Shown: one piece after another, positions 1 to 14,400 of the stretch
Numbering within the stretch: the first letter of the stretch is position 1
Layout: the number at the start of each line of letters is the position of its first letter
NCBI RefSeq assembly: GCF_029784155.1
Contig: NC_073691.1
Location: forward strand, 53,116,490 to 53,180,489
DNA from: Uranotaenia lowii
Taxonomy: Eukaryota > Arthropoda > Insecta > Diptera > Culicidae
Length of the DNA: 64,000 bases
Direction of reading: 5' to 3'
Notes under the pieces: model-generated
What the model was told of the DNA's origin: nothing
Databases searched by the model: none
What the model saw: the letters and a program-made list of their open reading frames with translations, nothing else
Made by a program: the position numbers and the translations under genes

Positions 1-3000
1 AACAAACAATCGTAGCAGCAGTTTTAAAAATCTGCGCTCCTTGAGCCAATCCTTCTTTTCACCGTTGGCCGAATCATAAACACACTGTGCTTATTCTTCC
101 AACTACGCCATTATTGTCCTGATTTTACGAGTATAAAAGATCTCAATTCAGAGATTACCTCAGACACGTCTGTCGCCCACAAGAATTGATCAATAACTGC
201 CTTTGTTTTGTTTTTGGTTGCGACATTTTCAGGACTGCAGACGTCATCTTTGTGACTATATTGTCGGTAGAATTTCGAATGATCCGATTCAGATCTGATT
301 TTTTAAAATTTAAACTACCATTCGCAGATAAAACACTAGCGCCGCACAAAAAAAAATGCCAAACCTAACAACAACCGAGAAAATGTTCGTGTGGTGGCAA
401 ATATGCGTTCATTTTTCGACTATTGGTAGAATTTCGCGGTATAAGTCACACACACACGGATATTCATTGAAAAATTTGTCCAGTTTCGAAAATTTTAATC
501 GAGGCTTATATGATGGGAGCATACTTTGGTCATATACGGCAAAGATGAGCAAAGCACGGCCCTCACGGCATGTTTGTGCGGCCCGCTAAGGTTTTCTCAA
601 AATGAATTTATTTTTCCAATTTTTTTTAACGATATTAAGATTGAAAATTATCATAAATTACTAGTTTATACTAAACCAAAAATAATAACATTACTTATTT
701 TTTTAAAATATAATCTTCACTTGGTCATATATGCATCGTTCCCACACTCATTCGGACTTACAGTTTTTTTTTTGAAGCAATTTTTTAGCATTTTACAGTC
801 AAAAGGGCAAAAATATTATCGAAAACGTAATATAAGTGTAAAAAGCAACAAATACATAATCAGAAGACTACGCAATTCTAAGCACAGGCATTTCTAAGTG
901 CTGTGACTTCATTTAAGATAGTAAAGTATTGTCGCTGAATCCCAAAACCAGAGTTTTCGGAAACATCAGCGACGGCGACATCACTGACGACATTTCATGT
1001 TGATCAGACATCGATCAAACATCTTCCAAGTGTAGGAACCATACAAAAGATAGGGTTGCCGGTTGCCTAGCTATTTGATAAAACTTTCATCGTCACTGGT
1101 TAGCAAGATTGCCAATCGCCAGTATGGAAACTTGGGATTTCAACTGCGTTGACAATCTAATAAATGTGATCAGCAGTTTATTTTTTTAATTAAATTTAAT
1201 TCTTCTATGAAATAGGAAAAATCCCTAGTTTAGTAAACTCAAAAAAATGGAAAAAAATTAAACCATTTACAAGTAAAATACATTTTTGCATGACTATTGA
1301 CAGCTGTGACTTTGCTCATTCTAATAAGCGATTTTAGTGAGCGATTTTCAAGTTCATCATCGAAACGACTAAGCATCAAAAGTGGCCAAAATAATTATGA
1401 AGTTCTTGACAAATGCAATATAAGCAATTTTATTATTAGACTTACTATTTTTTAAAAATTTCATCCAAAAGGCATACCAAAAACTGACAAGTTGTCTGAA
1501 TATCAACAGCAACATCATCTCAACGGTCATATACGGAGTTTCAAGTTAAAAAATAAACATTTTATTCATCGTCTAAAATCAAGGTTTTATGAGTAAATTT
1601 GAAATGTAGAAAATCTTTTCGAAATTTCGTTTGAAAACAGAACTTTTATAAATTAATTTCAATATGAATTCAATGTCCAATTCTGATAAGACAGCCGTTT
1701 GAAAGAAAAAAAAAATATTTCCATCATTTCCACCATTTCCAACTCCAAATTGAAAAATCTCGTTTTTGAAAAAAAAAAAAAAAATGAACAGATGATGTCT
1801 ATGAATTTAAAATCGAATGTTGACGAAAAAGTTCTAATGAATTGAACCCACAAAAATATTCAAAAAAAAACGACCACTGGCTTGGATAACTCTAGCAAAT
1901 TTAGGCTAATATTGCCAGTCTTGCATTAAAAAAACGTCTTTATACTAGTTTTGAATCTAAAAAAGTATGAGATTTTTTTTTTAATTTCCGATTTTTATTG
2001 GTTTCTTCAAAAAAAATTTAAATCCTAGTTATATAGAAATGACATTAGGGTAAGTGAGCCCTATTTTGGCATGGTCCTTTTCTTGGCATGCCAACATGTC
2101 TTTTTATGTTTTTCAGGTCCAAATTGAGCTTGAAAAATTTTGAATATATTTTCATTGCGAAGAGAATAATTTGTTTCAAATCTGTGCATACCGAATTTTT
2201 TGATTCTTTGTACTTTAATAAAGAAGTAAATTTTTTTCGATCTGCATCCGAGGAAATTATGTTGGAAATCATCGTATGAAAATCAGATGAACTCACCTTT
2301 CTAGTGCAACTGTTAAATTCACATGCGATTTCAAACGCGGACATTCATTAGAAAAATTTGCAATAAATACTCATGCTTACAGTTAAACTCTACAAAAAAT
2401 CAAAAAATACTAGAAAGATTAAAGAGTGAATATTTATTGAGGTTTTTAATAAAAATTTAAAACTAATTTTGTTCCTTTTCTTGGCATGCAACTTCAATCG
2501 AAATACACCACCAGTGTTGGAAGCTGGAAAAAAATACATGTTAATTAAAGAGGTATTTTTGGGCTGATGTTTTCCCCAAAACTTCATTTAAAACTATGCA
2601 TAAATGTTTTCATACTGATTGGGTTGTATGATAAGACCGTTTCTATCAACTTAAGCTTTGAAATAAGTTGGAGAACATAAGTAATTCGACTAACTAAAAG
2701 TCATATCCAAGCATTGAAAATGCAAAAATCGATATTTGGGAACCATGAATCGAAGGTACATTAGTATGCGTGCGAACAGCATTTGCATTGCAGTCTGCCG
2801 AGCAAAAGCCACGTGGTATCCTACACAGTGGTTTGAAATATAAAAAAAACTAAGTTAACTTAAGATGTTTTTCTTATTCAAAATTTGTTAGATCGATGGC
2901 AATTTATGACTTTAGTATATAAAATACACAATTAATTGAGTTTTGGAATCGTTTTCTATTGCTCGGGAACCATATACTCATAGTTTTTTTTGGATTTTTG

Positions 3001-4580
3001 TTCTAATTTTTATCTTGGAAACAGAACCTGGAAGTTCAGGAAAACATCGTTTTCTTTCCAATTATTCCTTAAAATATGTGAGTCGATTTAAAAAATGTTT
3101 ACAGCAAGGTTTACATTACAACATCTTTTTGGCGTATCAATCCACTGCGTAACGCCCCGGGCATTCGAGATGGCTCTTGCCAGAAGCTCATAATCTCTGC
3201 TAACAAATTCAAAAGGGCAAAATTTTAAAATACCATTTAAGGGATTTTTCAATTTCTTACTTTATGGAGCCAAACTCCACAATATGAAGACAGTTGTTTG
3301 GTAGTGAAAATAACCCTATGTGTCGCAATCGCATTGCGGAATTTCTGGACTTCCGACTTTTTGAAATGAAAGCTTATTTTGTGCTTCCCTTCCAACCAAA
3401 TTTCATCAATGTTTTCAAAAGCCTTTTTGTTGTATGAGTGAAGCCCGGTGTTCAATCGTCGCATAGAACTTTACGCTCAGCTGACGTCATTCTGTCAGTG
3501 GCCTTATATTCAGAATAGCCAACAATTCTGTTAACTGTCAATTGAACCTTGTTGGTAAAGATCTATTGCACTCTGCTGGTGGCCAAGAATCGGATCATAG
3601 AAACGGAAAACAATTGGTACGGCGGCCAAGTAATTGGAGCACCGCAGTGAGTACTTTGCATGCATTTTGCTCACATTATTGAAAGTTCCATAGAGAACAC
3701 ATATTTTTGTTGAACTCTAAGCAAGTTAGCAAGTAAATTCTTCAAAGGGTGTTCTATGGTACACTCAACAGGAAGGTTGGAATGTCGAAAAAAAGGGTAA
3801 ACCATGCCTTAGGTGCCAAGGTCGGGTACATTTACCCTAAACCACTTTATTTCTCTTCTCGGATGATTATTCTTTCAAATATTTTCTGCAAAATATTATC
3901 AAGTTTTAAGAGCGGCCTGGCTAAAGGATTTCAAGGTAATATTGGCCTGTCGTTTTAAAATGTATAGGGATGCCAACTTTTGCCAATCTGAACTCGATTG
4001 ACCATATTGTTCACTTAGGCAAAGAAATTGATTGATTGCATATTTTGCACATTTTCCGTTTTTTTGCTTTTGTAATAAAAAACATAAAGCCGAAAAATAC
4101 ATAAATTTAGAGTTGAATCAATCAACATATCTTAAGAAGTTAAGCTTCTAAATCTCAATAAAATAAAGTTATGGAACATCACCTGATGAAAACACTTTTT
4201 CGTTCGAGTTTAGTTTTTTAAATAATTGTTTGGAATATTTTCGAATTCACATAATGATGAGAGTGGTAAGGAGCGTTTTGTTTTATTTTTTTCTTTGACA
4301 TTTCTCTGCATATTTGAAGTTTTTTCAATTCACATTAGCAAAGATAAGAAATTTTACTATTTTGACAATAAACTACAAAGTTTTAAATCTTGTTATCAAC
4401 CTTTGGATAAGCTATTTTTTTTTCCGTAGAATGGGGTGAAACGAACGAATTGAATTTATTTATGCCTTTAATTTCATGAATCATTTTTCGTATTTCATCA
4501 AGGGTTATGGAAGAAGTTCAAAGTCTAGATTTAAAGACAAAATTTATTAGAATTTATCTGTGAAACAGAAAACAATGGAT
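1..4580. other. AT-rich non-coding DNA with possible MITE ends
   Basis: No gene is recognised. At 2048 a TAGGGTAAGTGAGCCC end, followed by two TCCTTTTCTTGGCATGC copies (about 2077 and 2473), suggests part of a TA-flanked MITE whose other end I did not find. Short open frames of 60-120 codons overlap on both strands without domains. Confidence 0.35.
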
Positions 4581-5436
4581 AAACCCTCATCCGTCCCTTA
4601 AATTTTTACTCGTTACAGTCCCTGGAGTGTCAATTTGACACTCCTGACTAAAACCGATACATACATCACTAGAACCGGTATGAAATAGCTTTTCTGGTTA
4701 ATCAAATTTGTTTGCAAAACTCTTGCATTTTTATACTCAAAATCTAATGCTTTGTTGAATTTAAGTGTTGAAAAACCTGAAAAATTGCAAATACACAAAA
4801 CGTTTGTAAAAAACGTACCTTTAACAATTCACCAATTAGTTCTATATTTTGTATTTTGAAAGTCTTAAGATGCGAAAAATCGCATTTAAAAATTGGTCTG
4901 GTATGACGTAATCAATTTCGACAGTTCATTGATTGAAAACTACGGGTTTTACACCACTTTTTTTACATTTTTTTAGTCATGATTAAAAAAAAAGAAATAT
5001 AAATCCTTGTGCTCAACGTATGGCTTCTAACTTCAGTTTTCTTTTTTTCGAGCATTTTGTAACAAATCTACAGTCTTTTTACAAAGCATGTCATTTCGGA
5101 TTTTTTTTATCTAAGACTTTGAACAACAGAAAACTGAAGTGTTGTAACTGAATACGAGGTATCCAAAAGTATAAATTTTGTAAAAATCGGTTGACAACAA
5201 GAGTGATATAGTGGTTTTAAGCAAGGAGTGTCAAATTGACACTTAAGACCAGATTAGGGAGTTTTGTTTCTGGGCTTTCAGGGTGCGTCCATAAAAAATT
5301 ATGATGCTAAATTGCAGATTTCAAGAATCATTGAGGGTCCCTGAAGAAGTTCTTTTGAATGGAAGCACTCTAATGGACTTTCAAGCTGCCAAACTAACAA
5401 TAGTGTAATTATGACACTCAAGAGCGAATAAGGGTT
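4581..5436. mobile_element. MITE with GTGTCAATTTGACAC palindromes
   Basis: The ends AACCCTCATCCGTCCC and, from the other side, AACCCTTATTCGCTC are imperfect inverted repeats. Inside are a perfect 15-bp palindrome (GTGTCAATTTGACAC near 4627-4641), GTGTCAAATTGACAC near 5228-5242 and GTGTAATTATGACAC near 5404. It is non-coding. The target duplication is unclear. Confidence 0.6.
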
Positions 5437-5928
5437 AATTGATTAGTGTTAATGAATGAATTAAAAAAATTTCTCAAAAAATACAAACCTCTTCTTATAA
5501 CATTTGATTGAAAAAAAAATCATTAAAATGTTTAAAACAATAAATAAAGCTGTAGAATAACTACTAACTACTTTCATTTGAGCTTTTTTCAAATAATCGA
5601 TCTTTCTATTTAAAAAATGTAGATTGTTCGCAAGTTTGTCGCATCGTGAATTTGGTTCAATTTATTATTATTTATAAAAAAATTTGAATTATTTTTTGTG
5701 ATCCACCCACCTTACTCTTCGGGATGTTTCAACTCTAATTGACAAAAAAAGGATTTCAAAATTCGTTCAGGTCTAATAGAGGTATGAAAAAACGCATTTC
5801 TTGAAATTTTACTGGATAAAATACAACGAGCTACCCAATTTGACATCCGATCAAAAAAAAAATTTCTACCAAATTGTGAACTGAGAGGCTGAACTAGATA
5901 GAAATGTTCTATTCGTATAAAATTAACT

Positions 5929-8400
5929 TTGAATCCGTTTTTCCCTTATTGTGCAATGAACATGTTACATAGAAAATCGTTTATTTTTGGCATCCCTTCC
6001 CAAGAACCCAGCAAACCGAAAAGCTTCCATTCAACTGGACCCGTAAGATCCACGCTATCTTTACAATGGATTCGTTTAATCTCTTGCTGCTGCTGCTGCT
6101 TCTGTCCCCAGTAGGATGATAGCGTCGTCGATGTTATGGCACTCAGAGGGCAAAACGAGGGTTGCGTCCATCCAGTGGGGGTAGGTCAGCCATTTTTCTC
6201 GATCTTAAGATCCCATCAGAGTGCGCCGCCTTTTTGAAAAAAAAGCTCGTCGCTGCGCCAGCATCGAATCGTATCGCAGCAGCATATCGCATAACGGAGG
6301 GAAGACGATCAAAGTTTTCCTCCCGCATCCTCGTCATTTTTGCCCCAAGGAGGAGGTTAGAAAGAATGTCCATTATTCCTGGTATCATCGCCATCGTCCG
6401 GATTTAAATATAATAGTATGTGTAATGGCCTTCCGGAGCGCGGCTTTGTTCCGATACTTTCCGGATCCGTATCCGGTGTATTCTGGCTGCGGCGATTTGC
6501 GGGTTTTGTCCCCGAGACAAACGTCGTCGTCATCTTCTTTTTGCGTGGCGATTTTAAAGTGGAAATATCCGGGCAGTCCCTCGAATTTGAGCAGCATTGA
6601 CAACGACGAAGAAGATGGCTTTTTGTGAATAGAATTGTAATTTACTTGCTCAGCTTTGCCCTCTGCTTTCACTTCGAAAAACATTCAATGAACGGAAAAT
6701 GGTTTGCTGGCTTTTGTGTGTACCACCTATTCTTAAAATTATTGTTGGATCTATTCAGTTTTCTTCCTCCCATTAGAGACGAATGAAAAGTTGAATTTTC
6801 ACTCGTTTTTTTTCATTTTTTTTTTCTGGCACGCTCTAACGACTTACGATGATGACGATGAAATTACCATACGATGAGTTTACTTATTTTTTGTTCGAGT
6901 TTTTTTTTTACTTTTTCTTAATAGCACCACTTTAATTCGTTGTTTTGCTGCTTTTATGGAGAGTATGAGTATGTGTTTATTAAGGAAAGTGTGTGTCATC
7001 TGAAAGGGATTCTGGATTGGCATCATCAATTAAAAAAAAACTTAAAAAAATCAATCAGTTTAAATAGAAAAGCCCTTCTATATATTTTTTTGAATAATTC
7101 AACTTTGAAAAAGAAAGTTTGAAAATATGAATATTTTTCACTTATCATCTTGATTATTTATTCAAAGAAGTTTATGTTAATCGGAAAGAGAAAGTTGACA
7201 AAACATCACAAATTTTGATACAACTCAAATTCAGATTATTTAAATATTTCAAAGGCATTGTTAAAAAAAATATGAACAGTAAAATATTATTTTTACAACC
7301 ATGAGCTGAGATTTTGGTTAAGAAACCATTTTTTATTAATTCTTTTATTGAAAAACTGAGAGCGTTTTGCATGAAAAATATACATCGGCATTTATCTGCA
7401 CATATATTTCAGAACAGATGAAAGTCGAAGCGCAATGTTTAGAAAACTCACTCTCTGGAGCCACTTTTCTCTGAACGAATAACTTTTTCCTTTATGCTAT
7501 CATCAAAACAAATAACAACCAAGCCGGTAAAATTTGAATAACCAATCGCCCATGAAAGGGGAACATTAAAATATGATTGTTCTCTCATATGTTCGATTGT
7601 CATTCCTCTGATTCACTATTCCTCAAATCTTGCTAACATCGAAAAGCAGACGAGACATTTTATTTTTTTGAAAAGACCCAATTCAAAACGACAGAACTTA
7701 TTAGTCTAGTCAATTTTCCTATCGGATTTCCTTCTGCCGCCGAATGCTCTCGACGACACAGACGTCGACGACCATCGAAAGCAACTTCAAAAGTCAAGTT
7801 CCTCACTTTCCAGGTTTTGGGATGCAAACAACCGGAATGATTCCAACTGGCAAAGACAGGACGATGACGACGACGACGACGATGAAGGAAAAGTCATCTC
7901 CAAGCAGCCAAGCAGCGATCAGGAGGTTGTCAATTTCGATGCCGATATTTCTCCTATTCCCGGGGTCAAGTTTCCTTCCTTGCCATAGGTATTTTCTCCA
8001 TCAATTTTTTCCTGCGTTTTTTTTTCTGACAACGTGTGAGTTGGAAGCAAAGTTTGTGAGACAAATCAACAAAACTTTGGCGACTGACGGTGCTGCCGAA
8101 GATGTTGCAACTGGGAGAAGATGGGTTGTTGAAGATGTGGAATTGAGGGGGAAAAATCCGACATCTGTCAGTTCGCTTTCCTTAGCAGTTCAAACACAGC
8201 TTGAATTATAACTTCGGCTGCAGCAGTTCAGACAGATTTTTCTGGCTGGCATACGTTTCTGGAGCTGTTTTTCCCTCATCCTGTCTTGGAACTATTTGTC
8301 TTGAAACAGGGCCGTATTTTAAACAAAAAACTGGCAGTTTTCTCGACAAATAATTTTGGGAATGAAAATTTAAACCATAAATTCAAAAAATCTAACTCGA
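5929..8400. other. Less AT-rich, non-repetitive island
   Basis: Base composition here is markedly higher in G+C than the flanks, and transposon ends are not evident. Between 6140 and 6690 several frames on both strands stay open for 60-135 codons, which the G+C content alone could produce. A (CTG)n tract lies at about 6085-6100 and a (GAC)n tract at 7862-7885. No protein is recognised apart from the open frame at 7710-7988. This may be old, non-transposed host DNA carrying regulatory sequence or unrecognised exons. Confidence 0.35.
7710..7988 (+). CDS. Coding-like open frame without an ATG (possible exon or exon relic)
   Basis: An open frame of 92 codons runs from just after a TAG (7707-7709) to TAG at 7986-7988. 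It has no starting ATG. The predicted peptide is hydrophilic, with an Asp-rich start (DDTDVDDH), a Ser run, a run of eight Asp (DDDDDDDDEGKV), then SSDQEVVNFDADISPIPG. Codon use is balanced and unlike the AT-rich flanks. The Asp run comes from a (GAC)n tract at about 7862-7885. The stop is immediately followed by GTATTT, so TAG|GTATTT might instead be part of a splice donor in another frame. I do not recognise a family. It could be a real exon of an unplaced gene, a pseudogene or chance. Confidence 0.3.
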   Translation, partial: SIFLSDFLLPPNALDDTDVDDHRKQLQKSSSSLSRFWDANNRNDSNWQRQDDDDDDDDEGKVISKQPSSDQEVVNFDADISPIPGVKFPSLP

Positions 8401-11400
8401 TTCAAAATAGATTCAGATCAGATTTAAATCATTTTAAGAACCGATTCAGATCACAATCAGATCAGATTCAGATCAGATTAAATTCAGATTCCGATCAGAT
8501 TTCGATCAGATTCAGATCAGATTCAGATCAGATTCAGATACGATTCAGATCAGATTCAGATCAGATTCAGATCAGATTCAGATCAGATTCAGATCAGATT
8601 CAGATCAGATTCAGATCAGATTCAGATCAGATTCAGATCAGATTCAGATCAGATTCAGATCAGATTCAGATCAGATTCAGATCAGATTCAGATCAGATTC
8701 AGATCAGATTCAGATCAGATTCAGATCAGATTCAGATCAGATTCAGATCAGATTCAGATCAGATTCAGATCAGATTCAGATCAGATTCAGATCAGATTCA
8801 GATCAGATTCAGATCAGATTCAGATCAGATTCAGATCAGATTCAGATCAGATTCAGATCAGATTCAGATCAGATTCAGATCAGATTCAGATCAGATTCAG
8901 ATCAGATTCAGATCAGATTCAGATCAGATTCAGATCAGATTCAGATCAGATTCAGATCAGATTCAGATCAGATTCAGATCAGATTCAGATCAGATTCAGA
9001 TCAGATTCAGATCAGATTCAGATCAGATTCAGATCAGATTCAGATCAGATTCAGATCAGATTCAGATCAGATTCAGATCAGATTCAGATCAGATTCAGAT
9101 CAGATTCAGATAAGATTCAGATCAGATTCAGATCAGATTCAGATCAGTTTCAGATCAGATTCAGATCAGATTCAGATCAGATTTAGATCAGATTCAGATC
9201 AGATTCAGATCAGATTCAGATCAGATTCAGATCAGATTAAGATCGAATTCAGATCAGATTCAGATCGAATTCAGATCAGATTCAGCTCAGATTCATATCT
9301 GATTCAGATCAGATTCAGATCAGATTCAGATCAGATTCAGATCAGATTTAGATCAGATTCAGATCAGATTCAGATCAGATTCAGATCAGATTCAGATCAG
9401 ATTCAGATCAGATTCAGATCAGATTCAGATCAGATTCAGATCAGATTCAGATCAGATTTAGATCAGATTCAGATCAGATTCAGATCAGATTCAGATCAGA
9501 TTCAGATCAGATTCAGATCAGATTCAGATCAGATTCAGATCAGATTCAGATCAGATTCAGATTCAGATCAGATTCCGATCAGATTCAGATCAGATTTAGA
9601 TCAGATTCAGATCAGATTCAGATCAGATCAGATTCAGATCAGATTCAGATCAGATTCAGATCAGATTCAGATCAGATTCAGATCAGATTCAGATCAGATT
9701 CAGATCAGATTCAGATCAGATTCAGATCAGATTCAGATCAGATTCAGATCAGATTCAGATCAGATTCAGATCAGATTCAGATCAGATTCAGATCAGATTC
9801 AAATCAGATTCAGATCAGATTCAGATCAGATTCAGATCAGATTCAGATCAGATTCAGATCAGATTCAGATCAGATTCAGATCAGATTCAGATCAGATTCA
9901 GATCAGATTCAGATCAGATTCAGATCAGATTCAGATCAGATTCAGATCAGATTCAGATCAGATTCAGATCAGATTCAGATCAGATTCAGATCAGATTCAG
10001 ATCAGATTCAGATCAGATTCAGATCAGATTCAGATCAGATTCAGATCAGATTCAGATCAGATTCAGATCAGATTCAGATCAGATTCAGATCAGATTCAGA
10101 TCAGATTCAGATCAGATTCAGATCAGATTCAGATCAGATTCAGATCAGATTCAGATCAGATTCAGATCAGATTCAGATCAGATTCAGATCAGATTCAGAT
10201 CAGATTCAGATCAGATTCAGATCAGATTCAGATCAGATTCAGATCATATTCAGATCCGATTCAAATCAGATTCAGATCAGATTAAGATCAGATTCAGATC
10301 AGATTCAGATCAGATTCTATCAGATTTCAACCAGATTCAGATCAGATTCAGATCAGATTCGGATCAGATTCAAATCAGATTCAGATAAGATTCAGATAAG
10401 ATTAAAATCAGATTCTGATCAGATATTAATCAGATTCAAACCAGATTGAGATCAGTTTCAGGTTCAGTTCAGATTCAGATCAGATTCAGATCAGATTCAG
10501 ATCAGATTCAGATCAGATTCAGATCAGATTCAGATCAGATTCAGATCAGATTCAGATCAGATTCAGATCAGATTCAGATCAGATTCAGATCAGATTCAGA
10601 TCATATTCAGATCAGATTCAGATCAGATTCAGATCAGATTCAGATTCAGATCAGATTCAGATCAGATTCAGATCAGATTTAGATCAGATTCAGATCAGAT
10701 TCAGATCAGATCAGATTCAGATCAGATTCAGATCAGATTCAGATCAGATTCAGATCAGATTCAGATCAGATTCAGATCAGATTCAGATCAGATTCAGATC
10801 AGATTCAGATCAGATTCAGATCAGATTCAGATCAGATTCAGATCAGATTCAGATCAGATTCAGATCAGATTCAGATCAGATTCAGATCAGATTCAGATCA
10901 GATTCAGATCAGATTCAGATCAGATTCAGATCAGATTCAGATCAGATTCAGATCAGATTCAGATCAGATTCAGATCAGATTCAGATCAGATTCAGATCAG
11001 ATTCAGATCAGATTCAGATCATATTCAGATCCGATTCAAATCAGATTCAGATCAGATTAAGATCAGATTCAGATCAGATTCAGATCAGATTCTATCAGAT
11101 TTCAACCAGATTCAGATCAGATTCAGATCAGATTCGGATCAGATTCAAATCAGATTCAGATAAGATTCAGATAAGATTAAAATCAGATTCTGATCAGATA
11201 TTAATCAGATTCAAACCAGATTGAGATCAGTTTCAGGTTCAGTTCAGATTCAGATCAGATTCAGATCAGATTCAGATCAGATTCAGATCAGATTCAGATC
11301 AGATTCAGATCAGATTCAGATCAGATTCAGATCAGATTCAGATCAGATTCAGATCAGATTCAGATCAGATTCATATCAGATTATGAGCATTTTCTCATCA

Positions 11401-14400
11401 AATTCTAATCAGATTCAGATCAGATTTCGAACAGATTCAGATCAGATTCAGATCAGATTCAGATCAGATTCAGATCAGATTCAGATCAGATTCAGATCAG
11501 ATTCAGATCAGATTCAGATCAGATTCAGATCAGATTCAGATCAGATTCAGATCAGATTCAGATCAGATTCAGATCAGATTCAGATCAGATTCAGATCATA
11601 TTCAGATCCGATTCAAATCAGATTCAGATCAGATTAAGATCAGATTCAGATCAGATTCAGATCAGATTCTATCAGATTTCAACCAGATTCAGATCAGATT
11701 CAGATCAGATTCGGATCAGATTCAAATCAGATTCAGATAAGATTCAGATAAGATTAAAATCAGATTCTGATCAGATATTAATCAGATTCAAACCAGATTG
11801 AGATCAGTTTCAGGTTCAGTTCAGATTCAGATCAGATTCAGATCAGATTCAGATCAGATTCAGATCAGATTCAGATCAGATTCAGATCAGATTCAGATCA
11901 GATTCAGATCAGATTCAGATCAGATTCAGATCAGATTCAGATCAGATTCAGATCAGATTCAGATCAGATTCAGATCATATTCAGATCAGATTCAGATCAG
12001 ATTCAGATCAGATTCAGATCAGATTCAGATTCAGATCAGATTCAGATCAGATTCAGATCAGATTTAGATCAGATTCAGATCAGATTCAGATCAGATCAGA
12101 TTCAGATCAGATTCAGATCAGATTCAGATCAGATTCAGATCAGATTCAGATCAGATTCAGATCAGATTCAGATCAGATTCAGATCAGATTCAGATCAGAT
12201 TCAGATCAGATTCAGATCAGATTCAGATCAGATTCAGATCAGATTCAGATCAGATTCAAATCAGATTCAGATCAGATTCAGATCAGATTCAGATCAGATT
12301 CAGATCAGATTCAGATCAGATTCAGATCAGATTCAGATCAGATTCAGATCAGATTCAGATCAGATTCAGATCAGATTCAGATCAGATTCAGATCAGATTC
12401 AGATCAGATTCAGATCAGATTCAGATCAGATTCAGATCAGATTCAGATCAGATTCAGATCAGATTCAGATCAGATTCAGATCAGATTCAGATCAGATTCA
12501 GATCAGATTCAGATCAGATTCAGATCAGATTCAGATCAGATTCAGATCAGATTCAGATCAGATTCAGATCATATTCAGATCCGATTCAAATCAGATTCAG
12601 ATCAGATTAAGATCAGATTCAGATCAGATTCAGATCAGATTCTATCAGATTTCAACCAGATTCAGATCAGATTCAGATCAGATTCGGATCAGATTCAAAT
12701 CAGATTCAGATAAGATTCAGATAAGATTAAAATCAGATTCTGATCAGATATTAATCAGATTCAAACCAGATTGAGATCAGTTTCAGGTTCAGTTCAGATT
12801 CAGATCAGATTCAGATCAGATTCAGATCAGATTCAGATCAGATTCAGATCAGATTCAGATCAGATTCAGATCAGATTCAGATCAGATTCAGATCAGATTC
12901 AGATCAGATTCATATCAGATTATGAGCATTTTCTCATCAAATTCTAATCAGATTCAGATCAGATTTCGAACAGATTCAGATCAGATTCAGATCAGATTCA
13001 GATCAGATTCAGATCAGATTCAGATCAGATTCAGATCAGATTCAGATCAGATTCAGATCAGATTCAGATCAGATTCAGATCAGATTCAGATAAGATTTAG
13101 ATCAGATTCAAATTAGAGTCAGATAAGATTCAGATCATATTTTGATCAAATTCAGATCAGATTCAGATCAGATTCAGATCAGATTCAGATCAGATTCAGA
13201 TCAGATTCAGATCAGATTCAGATCAGATTCAGATCAGATTCAGATCAGATTCAGATCAGATTCAGATCAGATTCAGATCAGATTCAGATCAGATTCAGAT
13301 CAGATTCAGATCAGATTCAGATCAGATTCAGATCAGATTCGGATCAGATTCAGATCAGATTCAGAACAGATTCAGATTGAGTTAGGATCGTATTCGAATT
13401 AGTTTCACAAAAAATTCAGATCAGATTCAGATCAGATTAAGATATGCTTCAGATTAGATTTAGTTCAGATTCAGATCAGATTCTGATCAAATTCAGATCA
13501 GATTCAGATCAGATTCAGATCAGATTCAGATCAGATTCAAATTTGTTTCAGATCAGATTCAAATCATATTCCGATCAGATTAAGATTAGATTCAAATAAG
13601 AATCAGATCAGAATTAGATAAGATTTAGATCAGATTGAGATCAGATTCAGATCAGATTCAGATGAGATTCAGATCAGATTTTGGTCAGATTCAGATCAGA
13701 TTTTGGTCAGATTCAGGTCAGATTCAGATCAGATTCGGATCAGATTCAGATCAGATTCAGATCAGATTCAGATCAGATTCAGATCAGATTCAGATCAGAT
13801 TCAGATCAGATTCAGATCAGATTCAGATCAGATTCAGATCAGATTCAGATCAGATTCAGATCAGATTCAGATCAGATTCAGATCAGATTCAGATCAGATT
13901 CAGATCAGGTTCAGATCAGATTCAGATCAGATTCAGATCAGATTCAGATCAGATTCAGATCAGATTCAGATCAGATTCAGATCAGATTCAGATCAGATTC
14001 AGATCAGATTCAGATCAGATTCAGATCAGATTCAGATCAGATTCAGATCAGATTCGGATCAGATTCAGATCAGATTCAGATCAGATTCAGATCAGATTCA
14101 GATCAGATTCAGATCAGATTCAGATCAGATTCAGTTCAGATTCAGATCAGATTGAGATCAGATTCAGATCAGATTCAGATCAGATTCAGATCAGATTCAG
14201 ATCAGATTCAGATCAGATTCAGATCAGATTCAGATCAGATTCAGATCAGATTCAGATCAGATTGAGATCAGATTCAGATCAGATTCAGATCAGATTCAGA
14301 TCAGATTCAGATCAGATTCAGATCAGATTCAGATCAGATTCAGATCAGATTTAGATCAGATTCAGATCAGATTCAGATCAGATTCAGATCAGATTCAGAT

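Noticed and set aside
8286..9113. 275-codon plus-strand frame and similar frames at 10446, 11221, 11798, 13635 and others
   Set aside because: They are reading frames through the 11-bp satellite, open in all three frames and without unique sequence.
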